Below are positions 21,801-32,895 of a stretch of 64,000 nt of DNA, in pieces. The translations under genes and the position numbers were made by a program. Each line of letters opens with the position of its first letter. Positions within the stretch are counted from its first letter, which is position 1. Below the pieces are notes generated by a model, which made no database searches, was not told where the DNA came from, and saw nothing but the letters and a program-made list of their open reading frames with translations. This DNA comes from Aradus depressus (Eukaryota; Arthropoda; Insecta; Hemiptera; Aradidae): the NCBI GenBank assembly GCA_963662175.1, contig OY759218.1, positions 7,494,001 through 7,558,000 on the forward strand, read 5' to 3'.

Positions 21801-23060
21801 GTAAATGGTGAAATGTATCGAAACAAAATCTAGTATGAGGATTAAAAAGCAACTATGACATTGAGTGTTAGTCTAAATAATCGATTGGCTTTGGCCGGTG
21901 TTCCGCCAACAATCTTGTTTTTTCATTTTTAGAATATGTCCGATTACAAAACCTCCTCTATACTTCGTATTGCTGGGGAAGTGAAATTCTATCCATATAT
22001 TCATTCTATGGGGAGTTATCGTGTTCACAGACCTCTAACACAAACAACCAGACCGGACTTTTATTGTTTTTCATTTTTGTAAGCAGGGAGCGATACGAAA
22101 TGGATAATCCATATGATTTCCTAAATAACTAAATGTTATAAATATTCAAGAATACTAGGCATGATTATAATATCAGGAAGAAATGATGTGCACATTCTTT
22201 CTACCAGGAGGTACAGTGTTCATAGACTCAATATTTGTTTTCATTCATGAATTCAGATGGTTCGAAAGACATGAAATTACATGTAGCATATCCGGAGAAG
22301 TAAAATGAGCCAGGCTGCTTGATCTGGTCGACATACATTTTGATGAAAAATCTTCGACTTATTTGAAATTTCCATTCGTGCTGAGAGAGGGATGGCTTAA
22401 GCCTCAAAGCTCCCGCACTTTTCACCCTTAAGAGAACATGAAATTGAAACCAAAATCAAAATCAAAAACTATGTGGGTCCTGCCCACATTTTCCAAAGAA
22501 GGCCAGCTCTTTTTTGTCAATTGAGATCTTGGCATTTTGGGGGAATAATAGACTAATCGGTAAATCACTGGTAATGTACTTCCCCAGAACGAAAAAATTA
22601 AGTTTTAGCTTTCCATCCAAAATCAATCGATCGTTTGAACTAAACATCAATAATTGACTTACAAAGGGCCTTCTCCAATTCTCTAACTAAATCTTATGTC
22701 GATATATTCATTATGTCGGCTGTTATTACCGTTTATGTGTAAAGCCTCCCCTCTAACCCCTTCTTTTCCTTAGACCGATTTGGTTGAAAATCAATAGGTG
22801 TCATCCTTATGAGGTTCTAGATACATGTATAAACTTTCGTGTCGATAAATTCCTTCTATCGGGAGTTATCGTGTTAACAGGCATACATACAGATACATAG
22901 ACAGACAGAATTTTTCTGTTTCATTTTTGGAATCGTATCTCCACTGAGGAATTTTTCAAACCTGTGACGCCCTCAGCGCTGGTCAAGGACGCCTTCCCCC
23001 TCAGTTTCATCATCTTAAAATAAGGGGAATTTCGTAAGAAATCATCATATAGGCTTTATT
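21801..23060. repeat. Dispersed family A copies
   Basis: A right end at 21900-21995 (GATTACAAAACCTCC, CTTCGTATTGCTGGGGAAGT) and a left end at 22550-22585 (ATCGGTAAATCACTGG, GTACTTCCCCAGAACG), with modules to about 22930 (GGGAGTTATCGTGTTAACAG, ACAGACAGACAG). 22930-23060 has no features. Confidence 0.55.
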
Positions 23061-23785
23061 GAACCAGTGGAATGTTCATAAGCAAGCTTAGATAGTGCTC
23101 TACAATAGAGTATTAATTATTGGTAAACATTAAATAGGATTAACGTATTTACAGTCCTTGGAATTCAAATATTTGATAAAACGGTCATTTTTTTTTGATA
23201 CAACCCACTATAATAAAAAGTTTTCATTCCACCTTTAAACTATTTTCCTCTTAGGCAAGCCAAGATGAAAGTCCGTGGGTGTCTTTCAGTGACTTTCCAA
23301 TCCTCATATACAATTTTGAAAGACGCCATCAGAGCTAGAGCACGATTACTCCACGATGAAACTCACTTATCCCCTCCACAACTTCCGTTCGCTCTTTCGT
23401 CACAGTTTCATGAGATTACTACAGTAAAGATATTTTTTTTGTATATATATCCTTTTGCTTTTTCTTTAAAGTTTTATGGGATAATTCTTACTACAGTATG
23501 ATTTATTTTATTTGTTTTGGGGTGATACGAGCTTAGATGTTTTCACATCTAAAAAGTGTAAAAATAATAATCTAATCCTTGATTCGGGTAACTTGGTTTT
23601 TTATTGTAGCAAGAGTGGAACATTCTTTGAAAATAAGCTTCCCACTCCAACAAATTCAAAATGGAAAGTTGCAAATTGAAATGAAAAACAAATTGAGTTA
23701 ACAACTTTTTTTCCCACTGAATATGCTACCTGCTATGATAGGAAAAAAGTACCTATATGTGAAACCTTTTACGAATACGAAAGAC
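23061..23785. other. No gene seen
   Basis: AT-rich. The open frame at 23265-23501 has no recognisable domain and no supporting context. Confidence 0.4.
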
Positions 23786-24320
23786 ATTTGAAAAAAAAAG
23801 GTCGTCGGTGAATCACCGGTATGTACTTCCCCAGCACGAATTAATAAATTATCTTTTTGCTCTTCCTCTAAAGCCAGTCGATCGTTTGGGCTCAATATTT
23901 GACTTACATAGTGTCTCCCGAATCCTGAAATTAAATTTGTTACCGATACATTCATTGGGAGGTATTTGAGTCGAGTCTCCCTTCTCTGGTCTCCTCTTCA
24001 ACCGATTTCGAGGAAAATTGTAAGTTGTCATCCTTATTAGATCTTAAATTTAATTATAAAATTTCAGGTCGATACAATCATTACATAGGATGTTATTGGT
24101 ATTTTTGTGTTGAGCCATTTCTGATGAAAAAAGTCATCGGTAAATCGCCGGCAATGTACTTCCCCAAAACGCATTAATCAATTAACGTTTTGCTCCATCT
24201 CCAAAACCAGTCGATCGTTTGCGCTAATTCTTAATAGTTGACACATAGGGACTCCTAAATCCTCGTACTAAATTTTATGTCGATAAATTCATTACATTGG
24301 CAGTTATTAGGGTTTTTGAG
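23786..24320. repeat. Two family A left ends in the same orientation
   Basis: Left ends at 23803 (GTCGTCGGTGAATCACCGG, GTACTTCCCCAGCACG) and 24131 (GTCATCGGTAAATCGCCGG, GTACTTCCCCAAAACG), each followed by CTCT or CTCC text, AACCAGTCGATCGTTTG and the 144-bp-like modules. The second copy runs directly into the homogenised array. Confidence 0.65.
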
Positions 24321-25050
24321 GTGAGCCCCCTCCCCTGAACCCTCGTTTCCCTTCGACTGATATCGCTGAAATTTGGCAGGTTATGTCATCATTGGATTTT
24401 GACCTCAAATATGAAATTTTATCTCGATACAATCATTACATTGGTAGTTATTATGGTTTTTGAGGTGAGCCCCCTCCCCTGAACCCTCGTTTCCCTTCGA
24501 CTGATATCGCTGAAATTTGGCAGGTTATGTCATCATTGAATTTTGACCTCAAATATGAAATTTTATCTCGATACAATCATTACATTGGTAGTTATTGAGG
24601 TTTTTGAGGTGAGCCCCCTCCCCTGAACCCTCGTTTCCCTTCGACTGATATTGCTGAAATTTGGCAGGTTATGTCATCATTGGATTTTGACCTCAAATAT
24701 GAAATTTTATCTCGATACAATCATTACATTGGTAGTTATTATGGTTTTTGAGGTGAGCCCCCTCCCCTGAACCCTCGTTTCCCTTCGACTGATATCGCTG
24801 AAATTTGGCAGGTTATGTCATCATTGGATTTTGACCTCAAATATGAAATTTTATCTCGATACAATCATTACATTGGTAGTTATTGAGGTTTTTGAGGTGA
24901 GCCCCCTCCCCTGAACCCTCGTTTCCCTTCGACTGATATTGCTGAAATTTGGCAGGTTATGTCATCATTGGATTTTGACCTCAAATATGAAATTTTATCT
25001 CGATACAATCATTACATTGGTAGTTATTATGGTTTTTGAGGTGAGCCCCC
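24321..25050. repeat. 144-bp tandem array with 288-bp higher-order repeat
   Basis: The landmark GTGAGCCCCC occurs at 24321, 24465, 24609, 24753, 24897 and 25041, a spacing of exactly 144 bp each time. From the second unit on, alternate units share variants: TTATTATGG paired with GATATCGCTG, and TTATTGAGG paired with GATATTGCTG. So the present array arose by duplication of a dimer. The unit is the same 144-bp module as in the 1-5.16 kb satellite, on the other strand. Confidence 0.9.
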
Positions 25051-25375
25051 TTTTATTTCTGATGTCGTCCTTATGCGCTTTTGATATCTCATTTTAATGT
25101 CGATATATTCTCTAGGCACTTATTAGAATTTTTGAGTTAAGATTTGGCTGAAAATCAATAGGTGTCGTCGTTATAGGGTTCTGAATATACATGTAAAATT
25201 TCGTGTCGATTCATTCGGGATTAATATCTCATCATAGACACACTCGTAGACAGCATTTTTGTCCCCCTATTTACGGAGGTCGGAAAATATGAAATTCTGT
25301 TGAAAACTTGGCATCGAATTATTGACCGATTACATAACTTCCCCTACACTGCGTACAGCTGTGGAAGTGGAACAT
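25051..25375. repeat. Family A right part and right end
   Basis: Continues from the array with GAAAATCAATAGGTGTCGTC, GTCGATTCATTCGGG, ACAGCATTTTTG, then GGCATCGAATTATTGACCG and the end GTACAGCTGTGGAAGT. Together with the copy starting at 24131 it forms one family A element holding the expanded array. Confidence 0.6.
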
Positions 25376-25870
25376 ATATTATTATTCATCTTGTATGAGT
25401 TTAGATTTAATATTGGTTGATGTATATAATTTTGATGTACACAATTGTATGACTTATCCTTTACCATTTCATGGTTTAACGGAAGATATTATTATTGTAT
25501 AGTAGGGGCTATGATATTAGTCGCTGTAAAATGTTTGTGTTTCAATGAAGAGCACACAAGGTGGACGTGTAACGATCTATAGTAGACATCTTATTACAGG
25601 GATATAACGTGCTCAAACTTTGGCCAAAGGAAACACGATATCTAACCCGCCAGACAAATCACGCTACACCACACTGACAAGATAAGAACAACGAAAATTA
25701 TCTAACTTAAAAGTGAGAAATGCAAAAACTCCATCATCACTCACATTAACTAACCGGAACGAAGGATGTTTTTTTTTGGCTTCTTCAGCTTTACTTTAGT
25801 ATATCCGGGGTGATGTAATCGGTAGAAATTCGATGTTCAATTTCATCGCAAATCCATTTTTACGCCGGTG
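25376..25870. other. No gene seen
   Basis: No open frame or repeat recognised apart from short family A-like text at 25800-25860. Confidence 0.45.
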
Positions 25871-25871
25871 A

Positions 25872-25960
25872 ATCATTATCACCCGGATAAAATAAACTAA
25901 GGGCCTCGGCCGCGTTTCGGACCCGCGACCTTGAGCCCAGTGAGCAAGCACGCATACCAG
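25872..25960 (-). repeat. tRNA-derived SINE, copy 5, head only
   Basis: Minus strand GGTATGCGTGCTTGCTCACT, GGGTCCGAAACGCGG (decayed B box) and the start of the body TTTATTTTATCCGGGT. Truncated on both sides. Confidence 0.65.
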
Positions 25961-26400
25961 TTTTTCGCTCCCCCTCGAAAATCAATTACCCGTGGCTGAA
26001 AATCAATAGTTGATTTATACAGAAACTTTCAATTCCTCCATCCTTTGGCCGATGTGGCCGTAAATCGATAGGGACGTTCTTATGGGGTATCGGATACACA
26101 TACTGAATGTCATGTCGATATATTCATTACATCGACAGTTATTAAAGTATTTTTTTTTAAGTCGATTTGTCTGAAAATCAACAAGTGTCGATCTTATAGG
26201 GTTCTGGATACACATATGAAATTTCGTGTACGTATATTCATTCTATCGGGAGTTATCGTGTTCACAGACACACACAGACATATAGCAAATTTTATTTTCA
26301 TTTTTGGAATAAAATGAAATTCCGGTGAAAACTGGACATAGAATGTCTTGCCGATTACATAAATTCCCCTATATTTTACAAAGCTGGTGAAGTAAAAAGT
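25961..26400. repeat. Family A copy
   Basis: CGCTCCCCCTCGAAAATC, modules, TTCATTCTATCGGGAGTTAT, CACAGACACACACAGAC, then the right end with TTTACAAAGCTGGTGAAGT at 26376-26395. Confidence 0.6.
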
Positions 26401-26564
26401 GCAAAGTAGCAAAGTGTTATAATGAAAACGGTTAGACTGTTCGTCTGATACCTGTGAAACTCTTCGTAACCCTTCTGAAGTACATCTCGAAGGAACGGAC
26501 GAACAGAAGTCAGCAACTTGTCATGAGGGTTGATGCACTGATGCACAGACTTCTCATTTTATTT
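26401..26564. other. No gene seen
   Basis: Short spacer without recognised features. Confidence 0.4.
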
Positions 26565-26765
26565 CTTTGTGACATGCCCGGGCTTCAACTAGGAGATCTT
26601 ATCTCCTACTACCTGAGCGCTCTTTCGTCACTCTGATATACCTGATTCTGCAGGTGTTCTAAATTTCGCCTAACTGAGAATAATTAGGGGGATCTCCAAA
26701 GAACGGTGTTCTCAAGGTTTTTAGAGCCCTGTCTGAGTTCAAACTCACCTCATTTTAGATTCAGT
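26565..26765 (-). repeat. tRNA-derived SINE, copy 6, decayed
   Basis: GACATGCCCGGGCTTCAACT, GCGCTCTTTCGTCACTCTG and a weak GTTCAAACTCACCTC mark the copy; the body is rearranged with deletions. Confidence 0.55.
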
Positions 26766-27167
26766 AAATTGGTAAACATGAAATTCCAATGAAAAACTCC
26801 ATATTTAATGATTGATTTCTGAATGGTAATGCAACCTCCCAAACGCATAGCTGGCAAAATAAAACGAACAACAATTTTTTTCAAATACACAAATGAATAT
26901 TGTATGTCAAGGATAGGAAGGCGCATGGTGAGAAATGTGGTATGTGTTGTGTCTGGGTCTTCCTAAAACAGTAGCTTAAACATTATCTAACGTGAATAGA
27001 TATTATCACTCATAAATATATAAGGGAACATCATGTTTCCACACCGAGTAAATATTTCGGGAAAAGTTCAAGACTCAAAAGAAGAAAAATCACTAAAACT
27101 CGAGAAAATAGGTTTTATCTTTATTAATTTTTATTATCATTTTTTGATTTTTGCATGAGCATGAGCC
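26766..27167. other. No gene seen
   Basis: AT-rich lead-in to the minisatellite with no supported feature. Confidence 0.4.
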
Positions 27168-27431
27168 ATGGAGGATATTATCAGATCTCAAATGGAGGAT
27201 ATTATCAGATCTCAAATGGAGGATATTATCAGATCTCAAATGGAGGATATTACCAAATCTCAAATGGAAGATATTATCGGATCTCAAATGGAGGATATCA
27301 TCAGATCTCAAATGGAAGATATTATCAGATCTCAAATTGAGGATATTATCACATCTCAAATGGAGGATATTATCACATCAGAAATGGAGGATATTATCAG
27401 ATCTCAGATTGAAGATATTATCAGATCTCAA
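27168..27431 (+). repeat. Eleven 24-bp units, open in frame (MEDIIRSQ)
   Basis: Eleven consecutive 24-bp units of the type ATGGAGGATATTATCAGATC plus TCAA. Read from 27168 they encode eleven octapeptides close to MEDIIRSQ with only conservative-looking changes (for example ITKSQ, IIGSQ, IITSE) and no stop. The first ATG has good context (GCCATGG). Because 24 is a multiple of three, other frames are also open, so openness alone is weak evidence of coding. The last unit is where the retrotransposon at 27.4-31.3 kb is inserted. Confidence 0.85.
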
Positions 27432-30400
27432 ATGTGTGTGGGGGGTGGAGTAGGTCGCTTCCATCGTAGTGCCCCCTGGAAACGTTGGAGAAGCCTCTTG
27501 GAAGTCTCCAAGATCTCACGGCTAAACGACCAACATTTGTCGCCAATACTTGCAGCCCAATGACGCAAACAAATAGGCCGAAACAAAACAAGGCAAACGG
27601 TCTTTTTAAAGGCCATGACAAAACCAGCTTCAGACTTCTCTGTTGGAACGCTGGTGGATAAACCTCTGACAAGTTTACTGAACTGAAACACATTATTACT
27701 AAGAATGATTCTGACGCGTTTGGAATTGTAGAAGCAGGAGCCGCAACCGATAATATGCAGTTCTACCAAATCCCAGGTTATCAAATGTTTACCCTGAAAC
27801 GTTCAAGACAGATAGCTTCTGGCATGATTCTAGCAGTGAAGAGCACAATGGTAACAAAAATGCGAGTTAGGAGGGAGATGACAGAATGGGACAAATTAGA
27901 AGCGGCAGAACTAACCATCTGGAAAGGAAGCCAATTCATACGAGTCGTATTTATCTACAACCCTCCGACCAATAAGCCAAATCTCCATTGGCTAACATCT
28001 GACCTGAATAGGAACACCATTATTCTCGGAGATTTCAATGCCCATTCCCCAAGGTGGGGCTATGCGCGCAGAGATGCCGTTGGTGCGATAGTGGAGGACT
28101 TAATTGACGCTCACAGCATTGAACTGGTAGAAAATGAAGGGGGAAATCCCACTTTCTTATCATTCACCGGGAAGACATCACACCCGGACCTCGTCTTAGC
28201 TCATTCAAGCCTAAAAAATGTAAAACATTCTCTCGTCTCAGCCCCCGGCGGTGCAGGGCACAAAATATTGAAGGTAGACTTGCTCCTAGAAGCGAAGTGC
28301 TGTAAGGAGCCTCGAATGTCTAGATGGAACCTGAAAAAAGCCAACTGGGAGAAATATAAACATTTGAGTGATGCCACCCTTACAGAAGACCTGCTGCAAG
28401 AAGGTGTTGATAAAGCATATAGAGGGCTCGTGAAAATGATCATTAATTGTGCAAACCAGAGCATACCAAGGGGACAGAGAAAGAGGTATTCTCCTTTCTG
28501 GAATGAAAATCTCCAAAGTCTTAAAGAAGAAAGGGATTCAGCGAGGAAAAATGCAGAAAATACCGGATCTAAGGAGGACTGTATCGACCTACGGAAGAAA
28601 CAAGCTATCTTCAAGAGGGAAATAATACACTCTAAACAAACCACCTACAGAGAGTTCTTAGAACAATTGGATTTCCGCAAGGATGGGATCAACGCTCACA
28701 AGTTTCTTAGTAGAATTAATAGAGAGGTGCCAAGCGGATGTAGTCCTATTACGGTAGGATGTAAAGAAATCACTTCACGTATGGAAATCGCCAAAGCGTT
28801 CATAAAATACTACGCTAAAGTAAGTAATTTTCAACCAAAGAGTCGAGCGACACTCCCTTTGACTGCTACCTGCCTCCAGAGATGGGAACATGACCTGTTC
28901 AATTCTTCGTTCAACAAGACTGAGCTGGATATTGCATTGGAAAAGTCCCCTGCAGGGAAGTCCGCTGGCCCGGACGAACTGCTCCCAGAGTTCCTGATGC
29001 GTCTGGGTTCAAAGGCGAAAGCGGTTATACTTAAGTATATCAATAAGGTATGGACTGCTCACATCCCTTGCGATTGGAGAAAAGCGGAAGACACACCTAT
29101 TTTGAAGAAAGGGAAGCCGCAGGACCAACTGGATAGCTACAGACCCATCTCCCTCACGAGCGTCTTCTCGAAATTAATGGAAAGGATGGTGAACGTGAGG
29201 CTTCATTGTTTTCTGGAGAAAAGCAGGCATATATCCCACTGCCAGGCAGGGTTCAGGAGAAATAGGGGCACCATGGACCAAATTATCCGGCTATCCCAGG
29301 AAATCAAAGACGGATTCCATCGCAAGCAGAGTTCGCTAGCCATTTTCATTGACTTCAAAGCAGCATTCGATAGAGTATGGAGGAAAATGCTACTAAATAA
29401 GGTAAAGAAACTAGGCATCTCCGGCAATATGTATAAATGGCTAGCCTCATTTCTGTCTCAGAGATTTATTCGAGTAAAACACAATAATACCCGAACTGGC
29501 TACTCACAGACGCGACAGGGACTCCCACAAGGATCAGTCATCAGCCCCACTCTTTTCAACATTATGATTGATGATATAATTAGAAAAATAACAGAATTAG
29601 CGGGTGTGAATGCCCTCCTGTACGCCGATGACCTGGTGGTATGGGCTACGAGCAGTAGTATAGGAGCCCTAGAAGACTGCATGAATGAAGCAATGAAAAT
29701 CCTAGCAGAATGGGCCGACGCAAATGAGATGGTTGTTCATCCAGCCAAGAGTGAATATCAGTTATTCTCACTCTCCACCAAGAGTCACAGCATCAGCATC
29801 AAATATAAGGACGCGGAGTTACCACGCACAGATTGTGCAACATATCTCGGGGTGAAGCTAGACTCCAAGCTCAGCTGGTCAAAACAAGCGGGACATTCAG
29901 CAGAACGGGGAATTACAAGGCTGAAGTTAATGAAACGCCTTGCCGGCGTGAAATGGGGATCATCACAAGACGTTCTAGCAACCACCTACAGGACATACGT
30001 AAGACCTGCCATGGAATATGGAGGAGAGCTTTTAGTGACGGCTACCCCGGCTGTCCTCCAGAAGGTAGATCTGATACAAAACCAGGCTCTGAGACTGATA
30101 ACTGGAGGCACGAAATCCACTCCGATCACGGCTATGGAATTGCAAACCGGGATGGAACCCCTCCAAATCCGAAGAGAAAAAGCAGCCTTAAAACTGAATG
30201 AAAAGCTCAGAAGACTGAAGGATCCTTACTGGAAACAACACAGACCTGCAGCTAACAGGCTGAAAACTCAGAAAACCTTTTCCACGGCAGTTAATAAATT
30301 AACCATCGATCGGAAACTGACCCTGGAAAACCGACAAAGGCTCCCGACCATAGGGGAAATAAGTATCTTAGATCTTCGTTTGGCGAAGGGAGATATCAGT

Positions 30401-31302
30401 TTAGTGGTTGACGTGAATAAAGGTACCACATTACCACACGAGCTTAGAGCCGCAGCCATGGCAACAGTGGAAGAACGGTATCCCATTGAGGAATGGATAC
30501 ATATCTATACAGATGGCTCAGCTGATTCGGCCATTAGTAATGCTGGCGCAGGGCTATACTCCACAAACTACCAAAAAGCTGCTGCAATAGGCAAGGGGGC
30601 GAATAATTTCGAAGGAGAGGTTTCAGCAATATTGCTAGCTGTCGAACATATCGAAGATAGCCCAAAGGGAAAGTTTGTCCTCCTGATTGACTCGCAGGCC
30701 GCAATTAAGTCCCTCACTAAACCGGGAGCTGACGAGCACACTTCGCTGAATGTGTTACTCTGCAGGCGAAGGATCAGTGCGCTCCTTGGTAAGGGGAAGA
30801 ATATAGTATTGCAATGGATCCCTAGCCACTGCGGGATCCCAGGCAACGAAAAGGCTGATAGGTTGGATAAAGAAGGAACCCAAATGAAACAGCCTATCAC
30901 GCCCTCCAATCTGGCTACGGCAAAGAAGCAGATTGACAAGACTTACAAAGATCTGCTGAGAGAACACCAGATAAGCTCAGCTGCTGGCAAGAGATGGGGA
31001 GTCCTGCTGGAGGAAAAACATCGGATAGCTGGGGACATGGCTAGGAGGGTGGCGGTGGCCAACTTCAGGATGCTCACAGGACACGACTGCCTCCAGAAAC
31101 ATCTGAAAAGGATAGGAGTGGCCGATTCACCGATAAGCCCGCTCTGCAACGATGGGGAAATGACAGGGGACCATCTTCCGACCTGCTCTGCGCTGATTGA
31201 TATTGTCCAAGCCCGGGATAACATGTCCCACCATAAATACAAGGCGTCACTCTATTGGGCAGCAAGACATCGCATGGCTGAAATGCCAAAGGTGGGCGTA
31301 GG

Positions 31303-31345
<43 letters not shown>

Positions 31346-31355
31346 TCTCAAATGT
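27423..31355 (+). mobile_element. Non-LTR retrotransposon with 13-bp target duplication
   Basis: The 13-mer AGATCTCAAATGT occurs at 27423-27435 and again at 31343-31355 right after a poly(A) tail of about 39 A. The body 27436-31342 encodes an APE-type endonuclease, RT, RNase H and a C-terminal Cys/His motif. ORF1 is missing: only about 135 bp precede the pol frame, so the copy is probably 5'-truncated. The target lies in the last unit of a 24-bp tandem array, so the length of the duplication is partly uncertain. Gene order fits the I/Jockey-related group with RNase H; the exact clade is not assigned. Confidence 0.85.
27572..31306 (+). pseudogene. Endonuclease-RT-RNase H polyprotein, one premature stop
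   Basis: The uninterrupted part starts at ATG 27755 and has 1,183 codons ending at TAA 31304. In the same frame upstream lie LLCWNAGG, a TAA at 27659-27661, and then the FGIVEAG motif, which hold the first catalytic residues of the APE endonuclease. So the frame really begins earlier and is broken by that stop. From 27755: GDFNAH at residues 92-97, SHPDLV at 142-147 (endonuclease), RT with YADD at 623-626, RNase H with YTDGS at 918-922, WIPSHCGIPGNEKAD further on, and a C-terminal CNDGEMTGDHLPTC in which the first Cys usual for the family appears to be Ser. It would nick and reverse-transcribe at the target in the nucleus. Otherwise intact, so the insertion is fairly young. Confidence 0.9.
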
Positions 31356-32120
31356 TGATCTCATACGTATACAATTAAATGTGTTCTCATTTACATTGAT
31401 CGTGTTAAATTATTTAAAGTATTGCACCCTCCTCAAACTTGTTGATTTCAAAGTCAAATTATTTGTTTTCTTTAACCCCTACCCTCTCGCTCAAAGAACG
31501 GATGGAACTTCACCTGGTTATTGTTCATTTGAAGGAACATGTACTAAAAATAATTTGGACTGTTTCAAAAAGAAATATTAAAAGAAGATAACATTTTTAG
31601 AAATACGGAGTTAATAATTATTTTGATAGGGATAAGTGGGGAAACTTATTTAAAGAGAAATGGAAAAAAGGGAAATCTTTAGTAGAAGTCGAGGGAAAGT
31701 TTAGTAGGGAGGAATGGAAACAGGTGGGTATGATCAGCCACGAATTCCAATCGTAAACAGACAGTAAATTGATAGCATACCTGAAATTTTTGGCAATGAT
31801 ACATAAGTATGTTGCCACAGTGCATGAGAGAAATTCAAACCCACAAACCTGAAACAAAAGTAACACAAGATAATTAGACAATTTAGCAATGAATAATATA
31901 AAATTTCATGTTCTCCGAGACACAGAATCAATAAATGAAAAAAAAAAACTTTCCAGAGTGTCCAGTGTACGATAAAAAAGCAATGTATCGAATGTAAAAA
32001 CAAAACAATTTTACATGATCGATACCTTTCGGATGGTGTAGAAGAGATTTTCGTGTTTTCCGACTCTCTGATTTCAAAAATGAATTGTGTATGTGTGTGT
32101 GTGTGTGTGTGTGTGGGTCT
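31356..32120. other. No gene; GT microsatellite
   Basis: AT-rich sequence with a GT repeat at about 32089-32115. Overlapping minus-strand open frames at 31618-32003 lack any domain. Confidence 0.45.
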
Positions 32121-32689
32121 GTGAACACGACAACTCCCGATAGAATGAATGTAACAACATGTAATGTTGTCTATTCAGAAACCCAAAAGAACGACACCAA
32201 TTGATTTTCAGCCAAATGGGCCATAGAAAAGTGGGGGATTCAGAGGGGGTTCAACCCGAAAAAAACCTATAACTATCGATGTATTGAATGTATCGACATT
32301 AAATTTTATATTTTAATTTAAAACCCAATAAGCACAGCACCTATTAGTTTTCCGCGAAATCGGTTGATGGAAAGGCAGGAATCATAGGAGGGGAGCTCGA
32401 CCCAAAAATCTCAATAACTGCTGATGTAATGAATCTGTTAGGATATACCTTTTAAGTGGAAGCAAATAATTTAGTGAGAGAATAACTTTTTAATATAACA
32501 GGAGTACATTCATATAGATTACCTAACTGACTAGACTTGGTATATACGACAATCACATGTCAACACTAAACAACTGATAATAATAATAATCCAGTATACT
32601 CATTAATGTGACGTGACGTATTTGGTGGAAGGATTTGAATCTAACAGAATCTATCGACACAAAAGTTAGTATAAAATATAGAGAAAAAC
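32121..32689. repeat. Family A modules
   Basis: GAACACGACAACTCCCGATA, ATTGATTTTCAGCCAAATGG, CTATCGATGTATTGAATG and AATCTCAATAACTGCTGATG show two to three diverged modules up to about 32440. 32440-32689 has no recognised feature. Confidence 0.55.
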
Positions 32690-32895
32690 GTATGTTTTTA
32701 AAAAATATTGTCTATTTCACAAAATTTATGGGAATACATTCGGTATTGCTATCATCTTAAGCCACGACTTAACAAATACTGTATTCAAACAAATACTGAG
32801 TATTTGTTAAGTCGTGGTTGAAGATGGTAGCAATACCGAAAGTATTCCCATATATTTTATATATTTTGTGAAATAGACCATATTTTCACAATATC
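32690..32895. repeat. Inverted pair of Penelope-like ends, family 3
   Basis: Arms begin ATATTGTCTATTTCACAAAA (about 32708) and end TTTTGTGAAATAGACCATAT (about 32870). Each holds a hammerhead-like block. Plus strand, right arm: TGAAGA (32819-32824), T, GGTA-GCAA-TACC, GAA, but the preceding core C is T (32818). Minus strand, left arm: CTTAAGA in place of CTGAAGA. Stem II GGTA/TACC is perfect in the right arm. Both cores are damaged. Confidence 0.6.

Noticed and set aside
27168..27431. CRISPR-like regular repeats
   Set aside because: Units are directly adjacent with no spacers, and the genome is eukaryotic; it is a minisatellite.
31074..31364. Minus-strand ORFs over the 27.4-31.3 kb pol gene
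   Set aside because: Shadows of the long plus-strand pol frame; one starts in the poly(T) complement of the tail.
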